Source: Uranotaenia lowii (Eukaryota; Arthropoda; Insecta; Diptera; Culicidae). From it: a DNA stretch of 64,000 nt. Shown here in pieces: positions 53,628 to 62,491 of the stretch. How positions within the stretch are numbered: position 1 is the first letter of the stretch; every line of letters begins with the position of its first letter. Position numbers and translations under genes: made by a program. The DNA is taken from NCBI RefSeq assembly GCF_029784155.1, contig NC_073692.1, forward strand, positions 275,075,413 to 275,139,412. The letters run 5' to 3'. The notes below the pieces were generated by a model that saw only the letters and a list, made by a program, of their open reading frames with translations, ran no database searches and was not told where the DNA came from.

Positions 53628-54718
53628 CACTGAAAAAATGCATTTTGAAAACTAAAACCTATTATTTATGATTTTAAGATAAGTTAACCAACGTTGATTA
53701 ATTTTTGTAAATTTATTTTTCGGCATATCGGTGAAAGGTATATTCTTGAAGAAAGAATATCAGAAATGAAAATTGATAAAGATGGATAGAAAAGTGAGAA
53801 GAAAATTTGACAGATGTTGAAAAGAGCGAAAAAGCATTTTTGCGAGGAAAACTTATTAACGTACACCATACTTTACCCCGCAACATTTCATTATTTAGGA
53901 GAAGTAGTACCGGGATAGAGGTGGCACTACCTTAACCTATACAATGAAATCTGGTTGGTCCGAAGTCTACATGTGGTGAACACGTATACTCCGGACGGGC
54001 TATGCAATGTATAGGTTAAGGTAGTGCCACCTCTATCCCGGTACTACTTCTCCTAAATAATGAAATGTTGCGGGGTAAAGTATGGTGTACGTTAATAAGT
54101 TTTCCTCGCAAAAATGCTCTTTCGCTCTTTCGCTCTTTTCAACATCTGTCAAACTTTCTTCTCACTTTTCTATCCATCTTTATCAATTTTCATTCCTGAT
54201 ATTCTTTCTCCAAGAATATACCTTTCACCGATATGCCGAAAAATAAATTTACGTAAACTAAAACTAAGTTTCCAAAAAAATACATCTCAGAATTTGATGA
54301 AATTTTTTTCTTACACGGGTAGTAATAATGCCGTAAATCGTACATATTTACATTGTAACTTGTGCATATTTAAGGAAAAACAGTTGTTCTAACTAACTTA
54401 ACTTAACAATGAGAGTGATCGAAAAAATTCATTTCATGGAATATTATCATGAGCTGGATGAAACAATGCGTATTTCTTTTAAAATATAAATGGACTGAAT
54501 TTATTGTCAACATTTGTTTTCCGTTTTTTTCATTTAAAAAATACATGAAAATGTTTTTGTTAGAAAAACTTTTTTCTTTTAAGAGTGTTTATTTTGCAAT
54601 GTTCAGAAGAGTTGTAGACCACATTGTTCCCCACCACAAAAAAAAAATCATCGAACTCTGAGATGACCATTTATTTTAAATCGACTTAAAGTTTCAATAT
54701 TGCATTTTTTTTTCAGTG
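53628..54718. mobile_element. TA-flanked MITE, CACTGAAAAAA ends
   Basis: The ends CACTGAAAAAATGCATTTT and, inward from the right, CACTGAAAAAAAAATGCAAT. TA lies at 53626-53627 and 54719-54720. CACTGAAAAA ends at TA sites are frequent among insect Tc1/mariner-type MITEs. It contains the near-perfect palindrome below. A portion of its right half (54290-54380) recurs in inverted orientation at about 54955-55050. Confidence 0.75.
53707..54252. repeat. Near-perfect palindrome, 237/245-bp arms, 64-bp spacer
   Basis: Arms 53707-53943 and 54008-54252 are reverse complements with only about three substitutions visible and one 8-bp tandem expansion in the right arm (extra TTTCGCTC at about 54119-54134). 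Shared blocks include CGGCATATCGGTGAAAGGTA and GGGATAGAGGTGGCACTACC. The spacer 53944-54007 is unrelated to the arms. The similarity is far higher than in the long-arm MITEs nearby, so it arose recently or is maintained by gene conversion. Transcription through it would give a long double-stranded RNA hairpin. Confidence 0.92.
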
Positions 54719-54720
54719 TA

Positions 54721-55516
54721 GGATTTCCACCTACTTTTACCATCAATTATTACTATCGAAGCTCTTTTTTCTTCGTAATCAGTACAATCAATTTAGACCC
54801 AAATGACCGGGGTGGTAAAAAGGTCTCAAAAATATTATAAAAAGAAAATTAAGTACAATAAATTCAACGAAGCAGTTTCTGAATTAAAGGTTGGAAAAAA
54901 CACTTAAAATAAAATTATATAGTTTTGAAGAAAAATCATGAAATAGTTTTGTTAGAATTTTTTTCTTTAAATATGCACAATTTACAATGCAAGAAAGACT
55001 TGTATGCCTTATTATTACCTGGCGTGGAAAAAAATTTCATCAAATTCTGAGATGTTTTTTTTAATGCATTTGGCATTCAATATTTTTTTCTAAAAATTCA
55101 ATAATTTTTCCAAAACTTCCTCATGAACCACATTTGTGTAGGATTTGTAATTTTCGAGCTAAAAATGATTATTATATTTTTTCCTCATAAGTTTGGCTCT
55201 TTTCAAATGTTAATATAGATAATTTTCGAGAATACTAAGTATGCCCAGTTGCTTCACTAAGTTGGATATTAATGCCCACAAAGTTTCATTGATTCTGAGA
55301 GGGTCATGCCAACTTTGTGTTGATAAGGCGTGAAATCCGAAATATTTCTGTTTAACATCATGAGTATACTTGTAACTTTCTTCGGGTGCATCCAAATAAT
55401 TCAACTTCTTGGGGACTCTCAATGAGTTCTCGAAATCTTTAATTTACTTACTTTAACTTAATTACTTTTTTTATGGAGGCACCCGGAAACCCAGGAAAAT
55501 AACTCTCTACTCAGAC
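54721..55516. other. AT-rich sequence with fragment related to the preceding MITE
   Basis: About 54955-55050 is an inverted relative of 54290-54380 (CATCAAATTCTGAGATGT, TTATTACC). GTGTAGGATTTG near 55136 resembles the right edge at 54716. It is probably an old truncated second copy. Confidence 0.4.
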
Positions 55517-55600
55517 CAGGGCCGTAGGAAGAACCGACTCATGGGAGGGGTTTTGGTTTTTACCTTAAATTTTTTGTCCCAATTCTCACGAATACAAAAA
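55517..55600 (+). mobile_element. hAT-like element terminus (relative of 6560-8650)
   Basis: CAGGGCCGTAGGAAGAACCG followed by ATGGGAGGGGTTTTGG resembles the left end of the hAT-like insert in the R1-like element (GGCCCGTGCGAAAGACCCG, then ATGGGGGGGGTTTT). I cannot find the other end, so only the terminus is called. Confidence 0.5.
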
Positions 55601-55980
55601 AATATAACAAATTATGTTTGTCACTATATGATTATTTCTTTTTAAGTACTTTGACATTAAAAGTGTTCGTATTAAGTCGTAACTTTAGAAAATTGATAAT
55701 AAACGTCAAAGGTGAACTAAATTCGCTTTCATCTATAATTAAAATTTTTGAATTTGTTTAAGAGTCTGGTAGATCAAACAAACCCAATCTTCTAAACTAT
55801 TTTGCAAATTCAAAGATTGAACCTTCGATGAAAATAAATAAAATTTAAAAAAAAAAAGATGAAAATCATCAGATTTTTGGACAACATTTCTTTGAGGCAA
55901 ACTTGAACCAAATTAATGATATCAGTATGAAATTTGGCTTTAAAAAGCTGTACTGCTGTAAAATCTGTAAAAGCTGTATA
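55601..55980. other. AT-rich spacer
   Basis: Probably interior of the hAT-like element whose terminus is at 55517. No gene. Confidence 0.35.
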
Positions 55981-55983
55981 CTA

Positions 55984-56677
55984 ACACATTGCGGACCAAA
56001 TACGAGATATCTCGTTTTTTCGCCTGCCGCTAGTAAGCTCCTTTAAAAAGCATAATTCAAACGTTATGAATTTGATAATGAAACCTCATTCTTAAAAATT
56101 TAACACAACTTTTCCCGTTACTCAAATATCCATATAAAATAAGCAGGATTTTGAATTGCAGAATTTATTGATTTCTGGAACATAAAATGCACTGGGAAAA
56201 TATAGAATTTTGTGCAGATTTTGAGGTGAAGATATTTCTTTAACAGCAAATATTTTTCATAAAATCAATTCCATAATGAAAATCCTGTGGATGATTTTTT
56301 AAAAATAAAATTAGGGTTTTTTCGTATGAAACAAAGAATTCAAATTATACCTTTTATTTGTGATTTTCAATTGAATTGTGTACACAAACTTATTTTGTGT
56401 AAAAAATTGAAATCTGGAAAATTAATTGACAAGCACTCTTAACACATCAAGGACCGCGAAGAAATCTATGATGAGGAACACCGAAATTCGGCATTCTCAG
56501 AAACCCCTGGACTAAATTTTAAAAATCTAGCATTTTTAAGTCACGGACAATGTTGTGTTCAATTTTGTCGTATAAAGATTAACATTCCAATTCAGTCCAT
56601 TCGAGTTATACTTCGAAGTGTAGCACACTTTTGGCAAGCAAATATACGAGATATCTCGTATTTGGTCCGCAAAGTGG
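55984..56677. mobile_element. TA-flanked MITE with GCGGACCAAATACGAGATAT ends
   Basis: The left end ACACATTGCGGACCAAATAC and, inward from the right, CCACTTTGCGGACCAAATAC, both followed by the self-complementary CGAGATATCTCG. TA lies at 55982-55983 and 56678-56679. An additional CACATCAAGGACCGCG at about 56444 looks like a decayed internal copy of the end. No coding. Confidence 0.72.
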
Positions 56678-56679
56678 TA

Positions 56680-56978
56680 AGTTCATGTTTTTTTTTTAAT
56701 TCCTCAACAATTTATATTGATTGTTAAATTTATTTACGAGTTAAATCTTTTTTGAATTTTGAATCTGCATTCTGAATCTCTATTCTGAACCAAGATTAAC
56801 AAATTGCGCTTTGAATCTGTATATGGATTTCCATACAATTTCTGAAATGTACAAAAAAAATACGTTTTCCGAATTTTATTCTAGATCAGAATTTTAGCCA
56901 AGTTTAAGAGCTCTTATTCATGAATCAATTCTTTAAATTCTGTAGTTCAGAAAATCTGAGCAATTGCAAATTGACAAA
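56680..56978. other. AT-rich spacer
   Basis: Repeated 'ctgaatct' short strings at 56760-56820. No gene. Confidence 0.4.
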
Positions 56979-57054
56979 AAGGGTCTAACACTTTCAAAAA
57001 ATCATTTTTTTTAATTTTTTTATTTTCTTATTGTAAAACATTTCAAGAATGTTG
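56979..57054 (+). mobile_element. TTAA-type MITE, copy 3 (left-end fragment)
   Basis: AGGGTCTAACACTTTCAAAA through TTTCAAGAATGTTG matches 40328-40397. The match stops abruptly at 57054, where the next retrotransposon begins. The outermost G tract and TTAA are also missing. Confidence 0.8.
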
Positions 57055-57055
57055 A

Positions 57056-57512
57056 ATTATCGAAAATATCCATACTAAAATTGAAACGACCGTTTATAAT
57101 GTGGTTTCACATGAATTGACCTCAATCAAAACAGATATGAGATCAGTTACTACTGCGATAGAGGCTTCGCAGGAATTTTTGTCCACGAAATTCGATGAAA
57201 TTCAGACTGATTTCAAAGACATAAAACTCCGAAACGATGCTCTTGAAAAAGAAGTAACTGACCTCAAATCTAAGCATTCAAATCTTTCTAATCAGGTCCT
57301 TAAATTAGAAGTAAACCTCGACCGATTTAACCGGGAAGCTGTTTCTAAAAACCTCATGATCTTCGGAATGCCATACAAAAATGGAGAAAATACACAAGAA
57401 CTTGTACGCAAAACATGTGGCACTTTTGGCTACGAGCTTAAAACTGAGTCCATTTTAAACGCTGTTAGGTTAATATCCTCGAACAAACCCAATGAAAAGT
57501 GTCCACCGATCA
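57056..57512 (+). pseudogene. FP-type ORF1, N-terminal part (5' truncated, interrupted)
   Basis: The frame is open from 57056 (a TGA lies at 57053-57055, in the older flanking MITE). The first 90 or so residues have the heptad pattern of a coiled coil (for example DALEKEVTDLKSKHSNLSNQ and LKLEVNLDRFNRE). The FP25K/L1-ORF1p-like RNA-binding domain then starts, with SKNLMIFGMPYKNGENTQEL, and the frame reaches KCPPI, where the Jockey insertion begins. The ATG at 57099 is out of frame, so the original start is lost with the 5' truncation. ORF1 proteins of this type trimerise and bind element RNA. Confidence 0.8.
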
Positions 57513-57691
57513 CTTCCATCTGTACCGTTGAGCCGTCAACACGTACGCCGGAGCATCGTATCGTTGCTGTGTACCTGCAGGAACATTTTTAAATTATTTA
57601 TTTTTCCCTTACCTGTTATTCAATCAGCACTTTTCAGTGCTAAAATTATTTTTATTTTCTTTTATTCATATTTTTCTCTTTTCTTTCCAGC

Positions 57692-59119
57692 ATGGGGAAG
57701 TCATCGGCCGGTAGAGCCGGTAGAAAGCGAATTGCCGAAACTAATTCAGGTCCATCGCCCAAAAAAGTTGAAATTTCCAATTCATTTGATGTCCTTCATA
57801 ACATCGGTGATGAGGAAATATTCATATTTAATTCTGATAAGAGTACTAAGAAACCTTCTTCTTCTTATACTCTTAAAAACGAAAAGGTTCCACCAATTAC
57901 GGTCACGATTCCTGACTTCAATGCCTTTCGAAAAGAAATCGTCACTTCCGTCAAGGATGTGAAGATTTCTTTTCAGATCGGTCGAAGGGGAACTGCTCGT
58001 ATTTTGGCGGAATCTTTTAATGATTTTCAAAAAATTTTAAATTATTTGAATAATAAAAAACACCAATTTTTTACGTACGATACTAGAAGTGATCGTCCTT
58101 TTAAAGTTGTACTTCGTGGTCTCACCGGCGATCAGACACCGGATGAGATCACAACTGAATTAAATTCTTTGTTAGGTTTTTCTCCGATTCAAGTAATTCA
58201 AATGAGGAAAAGAACCAACACGAATAATATCAGTAGTGTTGGTTTTGCTCCTGAGCTTTATTTGATCCATTTTAAAAAGGATCAAGTTAATAATTTGCAA
58301 ATTCTTGAAAAGGCTCGTCTTATGTTTCATTGTCGAGTCAAATTCGAACCTTTTCGAAAATCTTCAACCAATTTCCTTCAAAATATTACGCAATGTCGTC
58401 GTTGTCAAGCTTTTTGTCACGGCACTAAAAATTGTAGAATGAATGCCAGATGCATGCTTTGCGGCTCATTCGATCATGAAAAATCTAAATGCCTTTTTGG
58501 TGGTGATAAACCACAAACAAAATTTTTCAAGTGTGCGAATTGCGCAGGTAATCATTCCTCGAATTCGCTAGACTGTCCCATCAGGGCAAAAATTATTGCT
58601 TCTAGGAAAAATCCCAAAGTTTCCAGAAAAGTTTCTTCTCCTCCTTCCTCTTTTTCGTCTTCACACGTCGGGCCGGCAAACAACCTGCCTGTTCGCGGTC
58701 AGCCTCGGCCTACATTGGAATCACGGCTGGGTAATACCCGAAGTGATTTTAATGTTACCTGGGCTGAATCTGCGCCCCAGACTCGTTGTTTATCGTTCTC
58801 AGAGGTGGTTGAAAATGGATTTCCCTCTTCAGGTTTAACTAATAAAAATGGGAAAAAACCAAGTCTCAACGTTCATGCGAAGGCTTGGGAAAATCCCCGA
58901 AATTCAAATACTTGTTCTTCTCCTTCATTTTCTGATCCTAACAATTTTGTTGATTTGGGTGAGATTACTGAGGAAAAATTAAAATTTTTGCATCAAAATT
59001 TAATGGAAATGATGCAACTTATGTTGAAAGCAAATTCAATGTTTGAAGCTTTCCAAACTTCTTTTAATTATGCTAACAAAATTATTATGACTTTACGATT
59101 CCCTCATGGATCCAAATAG
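57692..59119 (+). CDS. Jockey-clade ORF1 (Gag-like zinc-knuckle protein, 475 aa)
   Basis: A Gag-like nucleic-acid-binding protein that packages the element RNA. The N-terminus is basic (GKSSAGRAGRKRI, KKVEI). The centre (about residues 85-225) has the alpha/beta fold region found in Jockey Gag, including PFKVVLRGLTGDQTPDEI. Three zinc knuckles follow: CRRCQAFCHGTKNC (about 235, Cx2Cx4Hx4C), CMLCGSFDHEKSKC (about 254, same spacing) and CANCAGNHSSNSLDC (about 281, Cx2Cx3Hx6C). This triplet with the different third spacing is characteristic of Jockey-clade Gag. A Ser/Pro-rich tail follows. The ATG at 57692 comes after a pyrimidine-rich 5' leader. The frame overlaps ORF2 by 14 bases (59106-59119), suggesting reinitiation for ORF2. 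Confidence 0.93.
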   Translation: MGKSSAGRAGRKRIAETNSGPSPKKVEISNSFDVLHNIGDEEIFIFNSDKSTKKPSSSYTLKNEKVPPITVTIPDFNAFRKEIVTSVKDVKISFQIGRRGTARILAESFNDFQKILNYLNNKKHQFFTYDTRSDRPFKVVLRGLTGDQTPDEITTELNSLLGFSPIQVIQMRKRTNTNNISSVGFAPELYLIHFKKDQVNNLQILEKARLMFHCRVKFEPFRKSSTNFLQNITQCRRCQAFCHGTKNCRMNARCMLCGSFDHEKSKCLFGGDKPQTKFFKCANCAGNHSSNSLDCPIRAKIIASRKNPKVSRKVSSPPSSFSSSHVGPANNLPVRGQPRPTLESRLGNTRSDFNVTWAESAPQTRCLSFSEVVENGFPSSGLTNKNGKKPSLNVHAKAWENPRNSNTCSSPSFSDPNNFVDLGEITEEKLKFLHQNLMEMMQLMLKANSMFEAFQTSFNYANKIIMTLRFPHGSK

Positions 59120-61763
59120 AGGTTTAAATATTATGAATTGGAACGCTAGATCTTTGCTGGCTAACCAAGATGAATTCTTTCTATTTTTGAAAACTCAAAA
59201 CATACATGTTGCTGCCATCACTGAAACTTTTTTAAAGCCAGACAATAACTTGAAAAGCAATGCTTTCTTTAAAATTTTGCGAAATGATCGACTTGATCAA
59301 CAAGGTGGGGGTGTAGCTATTTTCATCAATAGTCGTCTTAAATTTAGACTTCTTCCTTCTTTCAATACAAAAGTCTTAGAAACAATTGGAATTGAATTAG
59401 AAACTTCTATGGGGAAAATTATAATTATTGCCGCATATTTGCCTTTTCAATGCAGCGGTGAACAGAAAAATTTTTTGAAGGGAGATTTACAAAAACTCAC
59501 CAGAAATAAATCTAAATTTTTTGTTATTGGTGACTTTAATGCAAAACACCGAACTTGGAATAATATTTCATCAAATTCAAATGGGAATATTTTATTTAAT
59601 GACTGCTCTGCAGGTTATTATACTGTTGAATATCCTAATGGGCATACTTGTTTCTCTTCGATTAGAAATCCTTCCACAATTGATTTGGTTCTAACGGATT
59701 TAGGCGAGCATTGTAGTCAATTAGTTACTCATGCGGACCTCGATTCAGACCACCTTCCAGTAACTTTTTCTTTATCCCAAAGTCCCATTGAAAACCCTTT
59801 AAAATCAATTTTTAACTTTCAAAAAGCTGACTGGGAGCGATATAGTAATTTTATTGAACGTAATTTGAATGTAAACGTTCCACTTAATTCAAAAGAAGAT
59901 ATTGATTTGGCTGTAGAAAATTTGACAACTTCAATAGTCAATGCTAAAGCCGCTTCAATACCCAAAGTTAAACATAAATTTAATCAACCTTTAATTGATG
60001 ATGATCTTCAGTTTTTGATACGACTGAAAAACATTCGTCGACGCCAATATCAACGTACTAGGGATCCTTATTTGAAATTTATTTATTGCGACCTTCAAAA
60101 AGAAATCAAACGTCGTTTAAATTTCATTCGTAATGAAAATTTTGCCAAAGCAGTAGAGGACATAAAACCCTACTCAAAGCCTTTTTGGAAATTAACTAAA
60201 ATTCTGAAAAAGCCTCAGAAGCCAATTCCTACTTTGAAAGACGGGGATAAACTTCTTTTAACGAATGAAGAAAAAGCTCAAAAATTAGCCCAACAATTTG
60301 AGTCTGCTCATGATTTTAATTTAAACGTTGTAAGTCCAATTGATGCTCAAATTTCCCTTGAATTTGATGACATTCTTTCTAAACAAAATGTATTTGAAAG
60401 TTCTTATGAGACAAATATTGATGAACTTAAATTGATTTGCAAAAAATTTAAAAATATGAAAGCCCCAGGGGAAGATGGGATTTTCTATATTCTTATTAAA
60501 AAGTTGCCTGAAAGCACTTTAAATTTTTTAGTTAAAATCTTCAATAAATGTTTTCACTTGGCTTATTTTCCCAATAAATGGAAAAATGCCAAAGTAACTC
60601 CAATTTTGAAACCTGGAAAAAGTGCTTCAGAGCCTTCAAGTTATCGACCAATTAGTTTGCTCCCTTCTTTAAGTAAACTATTTGAGAGAGTTATTTTGAA
60701 TAGAATGATGATTCACATTAATCAGAATTCTATTTTCCCTGATGAACAATTTGGTTTTCGTCACGGGCATTCTACTACACATCAACTTTTGAGTGTAACT
60801 AATATGATTAACGCTAGCAAATCTGAAGGTTATTCAACTGGTGTTGCTCTTCTAGATATTGAAAAAGCTTTTGACAGTGTTTGGCACAAAGGTTTAGTAG
60901 CTAAATTAGCTCGATTTGATTTTCCTGTATATCTCACCAAAATTATTCAAAATTATTTGACTAGCCGAACCTTACAAGTAAGCTATCAAAATTCATGCTC
61001 TGAAAGGATACCCATTAGAGCTGGTGTCCCTCAGGGTAGTATACTTGGGCCAATCTTATACAATATTTTTACTTCTGATCTTCCTGATGTACCAGAAGGA
61101 AAAGGTAGAAGATTATTTGCTGATGATACTTTGCTTTCAGCCAAAGGTCGAAATTTACGGGTGGTACGCAGTAGATTGCAACAAAATTTAAATTCCTTTT
61201 TGAATTACTTGAAAATGTGGAAAATTTCTCCTAACGCTTCCAAAACTCAACTTATTTTATTTCCCCATAAGCCAAGAGCTCAATTTTTAAAACCTAATGA
61301 AAATCATTCCATAACTTTTAATGGGGTTTCATTAGAATGGTCTGATCACGTGAAGTACCTGGGACTTACACTTGATCGGAATCTTACTTTTAAAAATCAC
61401 ATTGAAGATATTCAATCTAAGTGTAATAAATATACTAAATCTCTTTATTCTCTCATCAACAGGAAATCCAGGTTGTGTCTGCGAAATAAGATGTTAATCT
61501 ACAAACAGGTATTCCGACCAGCGATAATGTATGCAGTTCCGATTTGGTCTAGCTGCTGCGCGACGAGGAAGAAAGCCATCCAGAGGATTCAGAACAAGGT
61601 TCTGAAAATGATTTTGCGGCTTCCACCTTGGCACAGCACCGAAGATCTTCATCGGATTGCAGGCATTGAATCGATCGAAGAGATGGCCAACAAAATCATC
61701 TTCAACTTCAGAGGCAAATCGATGCAGTCTTCCATCGCAGAGATTCGTTCTCTCTACAATTAG
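59106..61763 (+). CDS. Jockey-clade ORF2: endonuclease-reverse transcriptase (885 aa)
   Basis: APE-type endonuclease (residues about 1-225): MNWNARSL with metal-binding Asn, AITETFL with Glu, VIGDFNAKHRTW (about 142) and DSDHLPV with the catalytic His (about 216). Reverse transcriptase (about 450-790): KAPGEDGIFYILIKKLP, YRPISLLPSLSKLFERVIL, DEQFGFRHGHSTTHQL, motif A VALLDIEKAFDSVWHKG (catalytic Asp about 583), AGVPQGSILGPILYNIF, RLFADDTLLSA (Asp pair about 672), and KYLGLTLDRNLTFKNHI. The C-terminal domain ends AEIRSLYN. All catalytic residues I can identify are present. It performs target-primed reverse transcription. Confidence 0.95.
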   Translation: MDPNRGLNIMNWNARSLLANQDEFFLFLKTQNIHVAAITETFLKPDNNLKSNAFFKILRNDRLDQQGGGVAIFINSRLKFRLLPSFNTKVLETIGIELETSMGKIIIIAAYLPFQCSGEQKNFLKGDLQKLTRNKSKFFVIGDFNAKHRTWNNISSNSNGNILFNDCSAGYYTVEYPNGHTCFSSIRNPSTIDLVLTDLGEHCSQLVTHADLDSDHLPVTFSLSQSPIENPLKSIFNFQKADWERYSNFIERNLNVNVPLNSKEDIDLAVENLTTSIVNAKAASIPKVKHKFNQPLIDDDLQFLIRLKNIRRRQYQRTRDPYLKFIYCDLQKEIKRRLNFIRNENFAKAVEDIKPYSKPFWKLTKILKKPQKPIPTLKDGDKLLLTNEEKAQKLAQQFESAHDFNLNVVSPIDAQISLEFDDILSKQNVFESSYETNIDELKLICKKFKNMKAPGEDGIFYILIKKLPESTLNFLVKIFNKCFHLAYFPNKWKNAKVTPILKPGKSASEPSSYRPISLLPSLSKLFERVILNRMMIHINQNSIFPDEQFGFRHGHSTTHQLLSVTNMINASKSEGYSTGVALLDIEKAFDSVWHKGLVAKLARFDFPVYLTKIIQNYLTSRTLQVSYQNSCSERIPIRAGVPQGSILGPILYNIFTSDLPDVPEGKGRRLFADDTLLSAKGRNLRVVRSRLQQNLNSFLNYLKMWKISPNASKTQLILFPHKPRAQFLKPNENHSITFNGVSLEWSDHVKYLGLTLDRNLTFKNHIEDIQSKCNKYTKSLYSLINRKSRLCLRNKMLIYKQVFRPAIMYAVPIWSSCCATRKKAIQRIQNKVLKMILRLPPWHSTEDLHRIAGIESIEEMANKIIFNFRGKSMQSSIAEIRSLYN

Positions 61764-61998
61764 TTTTAATTTAGGATAGTTTTAGTTTTTAGTAGTAAGT
61801 TTAAAATATTTTTTGACATTACAGGATGTTCTCCTACATAAAAATACTTGATTGCACTCAGCAAAATTAATTCAAATAAATAAATTATAGTGATTAATAA
61901 ACTATAGGGCTCTGGATAGTTCATCATTGAACTGAACACCTAATTTAATGTAATAATGTAATATAAATGTAATGATAAATTGGTACAAATAAAGACAT

Positions 61999-62002
<4 letters not shown>

Positions 62003-62028
<26 letters not shown>
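62003..62028 (+). other. Poly(A) tail of the Jockey element
   Basis: 26 A's directly before the right copy of the target duplication, with AATAAA 10 bases before the A run. The length and purity of the run indicate little time for decay. Confidence 0.95.
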
Positions 62029-62029
<1 letters not shown>

Positions 62030-62446
62030 TGTCCACCGATCAAAGTTTTATTAAAAGATACAGTCATAAAAGAAGAAATTTTTAGTAAAAAAAAATTTTT
62101 TGGGAAACTTGCCTCTTCTTCAATAGATCCTTTATTAGTAGTTGATGGTAAAGCGCTTAACGTCACAATAAGGGATGAATTGACGCCCTTATCTATGGAA
62201 ATTCTAACTGAATTGCGCGAATATCAAGATTTAATTGGAGCCAAATACATCTGGCCCGGAAGAAATGGTGCCATTCTGGTCAAACAAACAGAAAATTCAA
62301 AACCTGATATAATTAAAACTAAACTCGAAATGAATCGTTATATGAGCATGCATGTCACTCAGCAAGGAAATAACACATCTACGATTCCAAATGAAAGTCC
62401 TTCACCCAAACGAAAAAGGAACAATGCTGATCCACGATCTAAATAA
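62029..62446 (+). pseudogene. FP-type ORF1, C-terminal part (after the Jockey insertion)
   Basis: In the frame defined by the duplicated KCPPI codons it runs without a stop: KVLLKDTVIKEEIF, then DPLLVVDGKALNVTIRDELT, then GAKYIWPGRNGAILVKQTEN, the last block being the C-terminal strand-turn-strand of the baculovirus FP25K-like fold. It ends in a basic PSPKRKRN tail that resembles a nuclear localisation signal. The stop at 62446 is 45 bases before the ORF2 ATG. Confidence 0.8.
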
Positions 62447-62491
62447 GATCTTAAATCTACAACTGTTTGAAACTTTTATATATTTTATTCA

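Larger units (their letters stand above)
57513..62028 (+). mobile_element. Full-length Jockey-clade retrotransposon with poly(A) and target duplication
   Basis: Flanked by GTGTCCACCGATCA (57499-57512 and 62029-62042), at least 14 bp, up to 18 if the preceding A's are counted. It consists of a 179-bp 5' UTR, two intact frames overlapping by 14 bases, a 3' UTR of about 240 bp with AATAAA at 61988, and a 26-base poly(A) at 62003-62028. Length about 4.5 kb, usual for the clade. Intact frames, perfect duplication and a long clean poly(A) all point to a recent, possibly still competent, copy. Confidence 0.93.
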
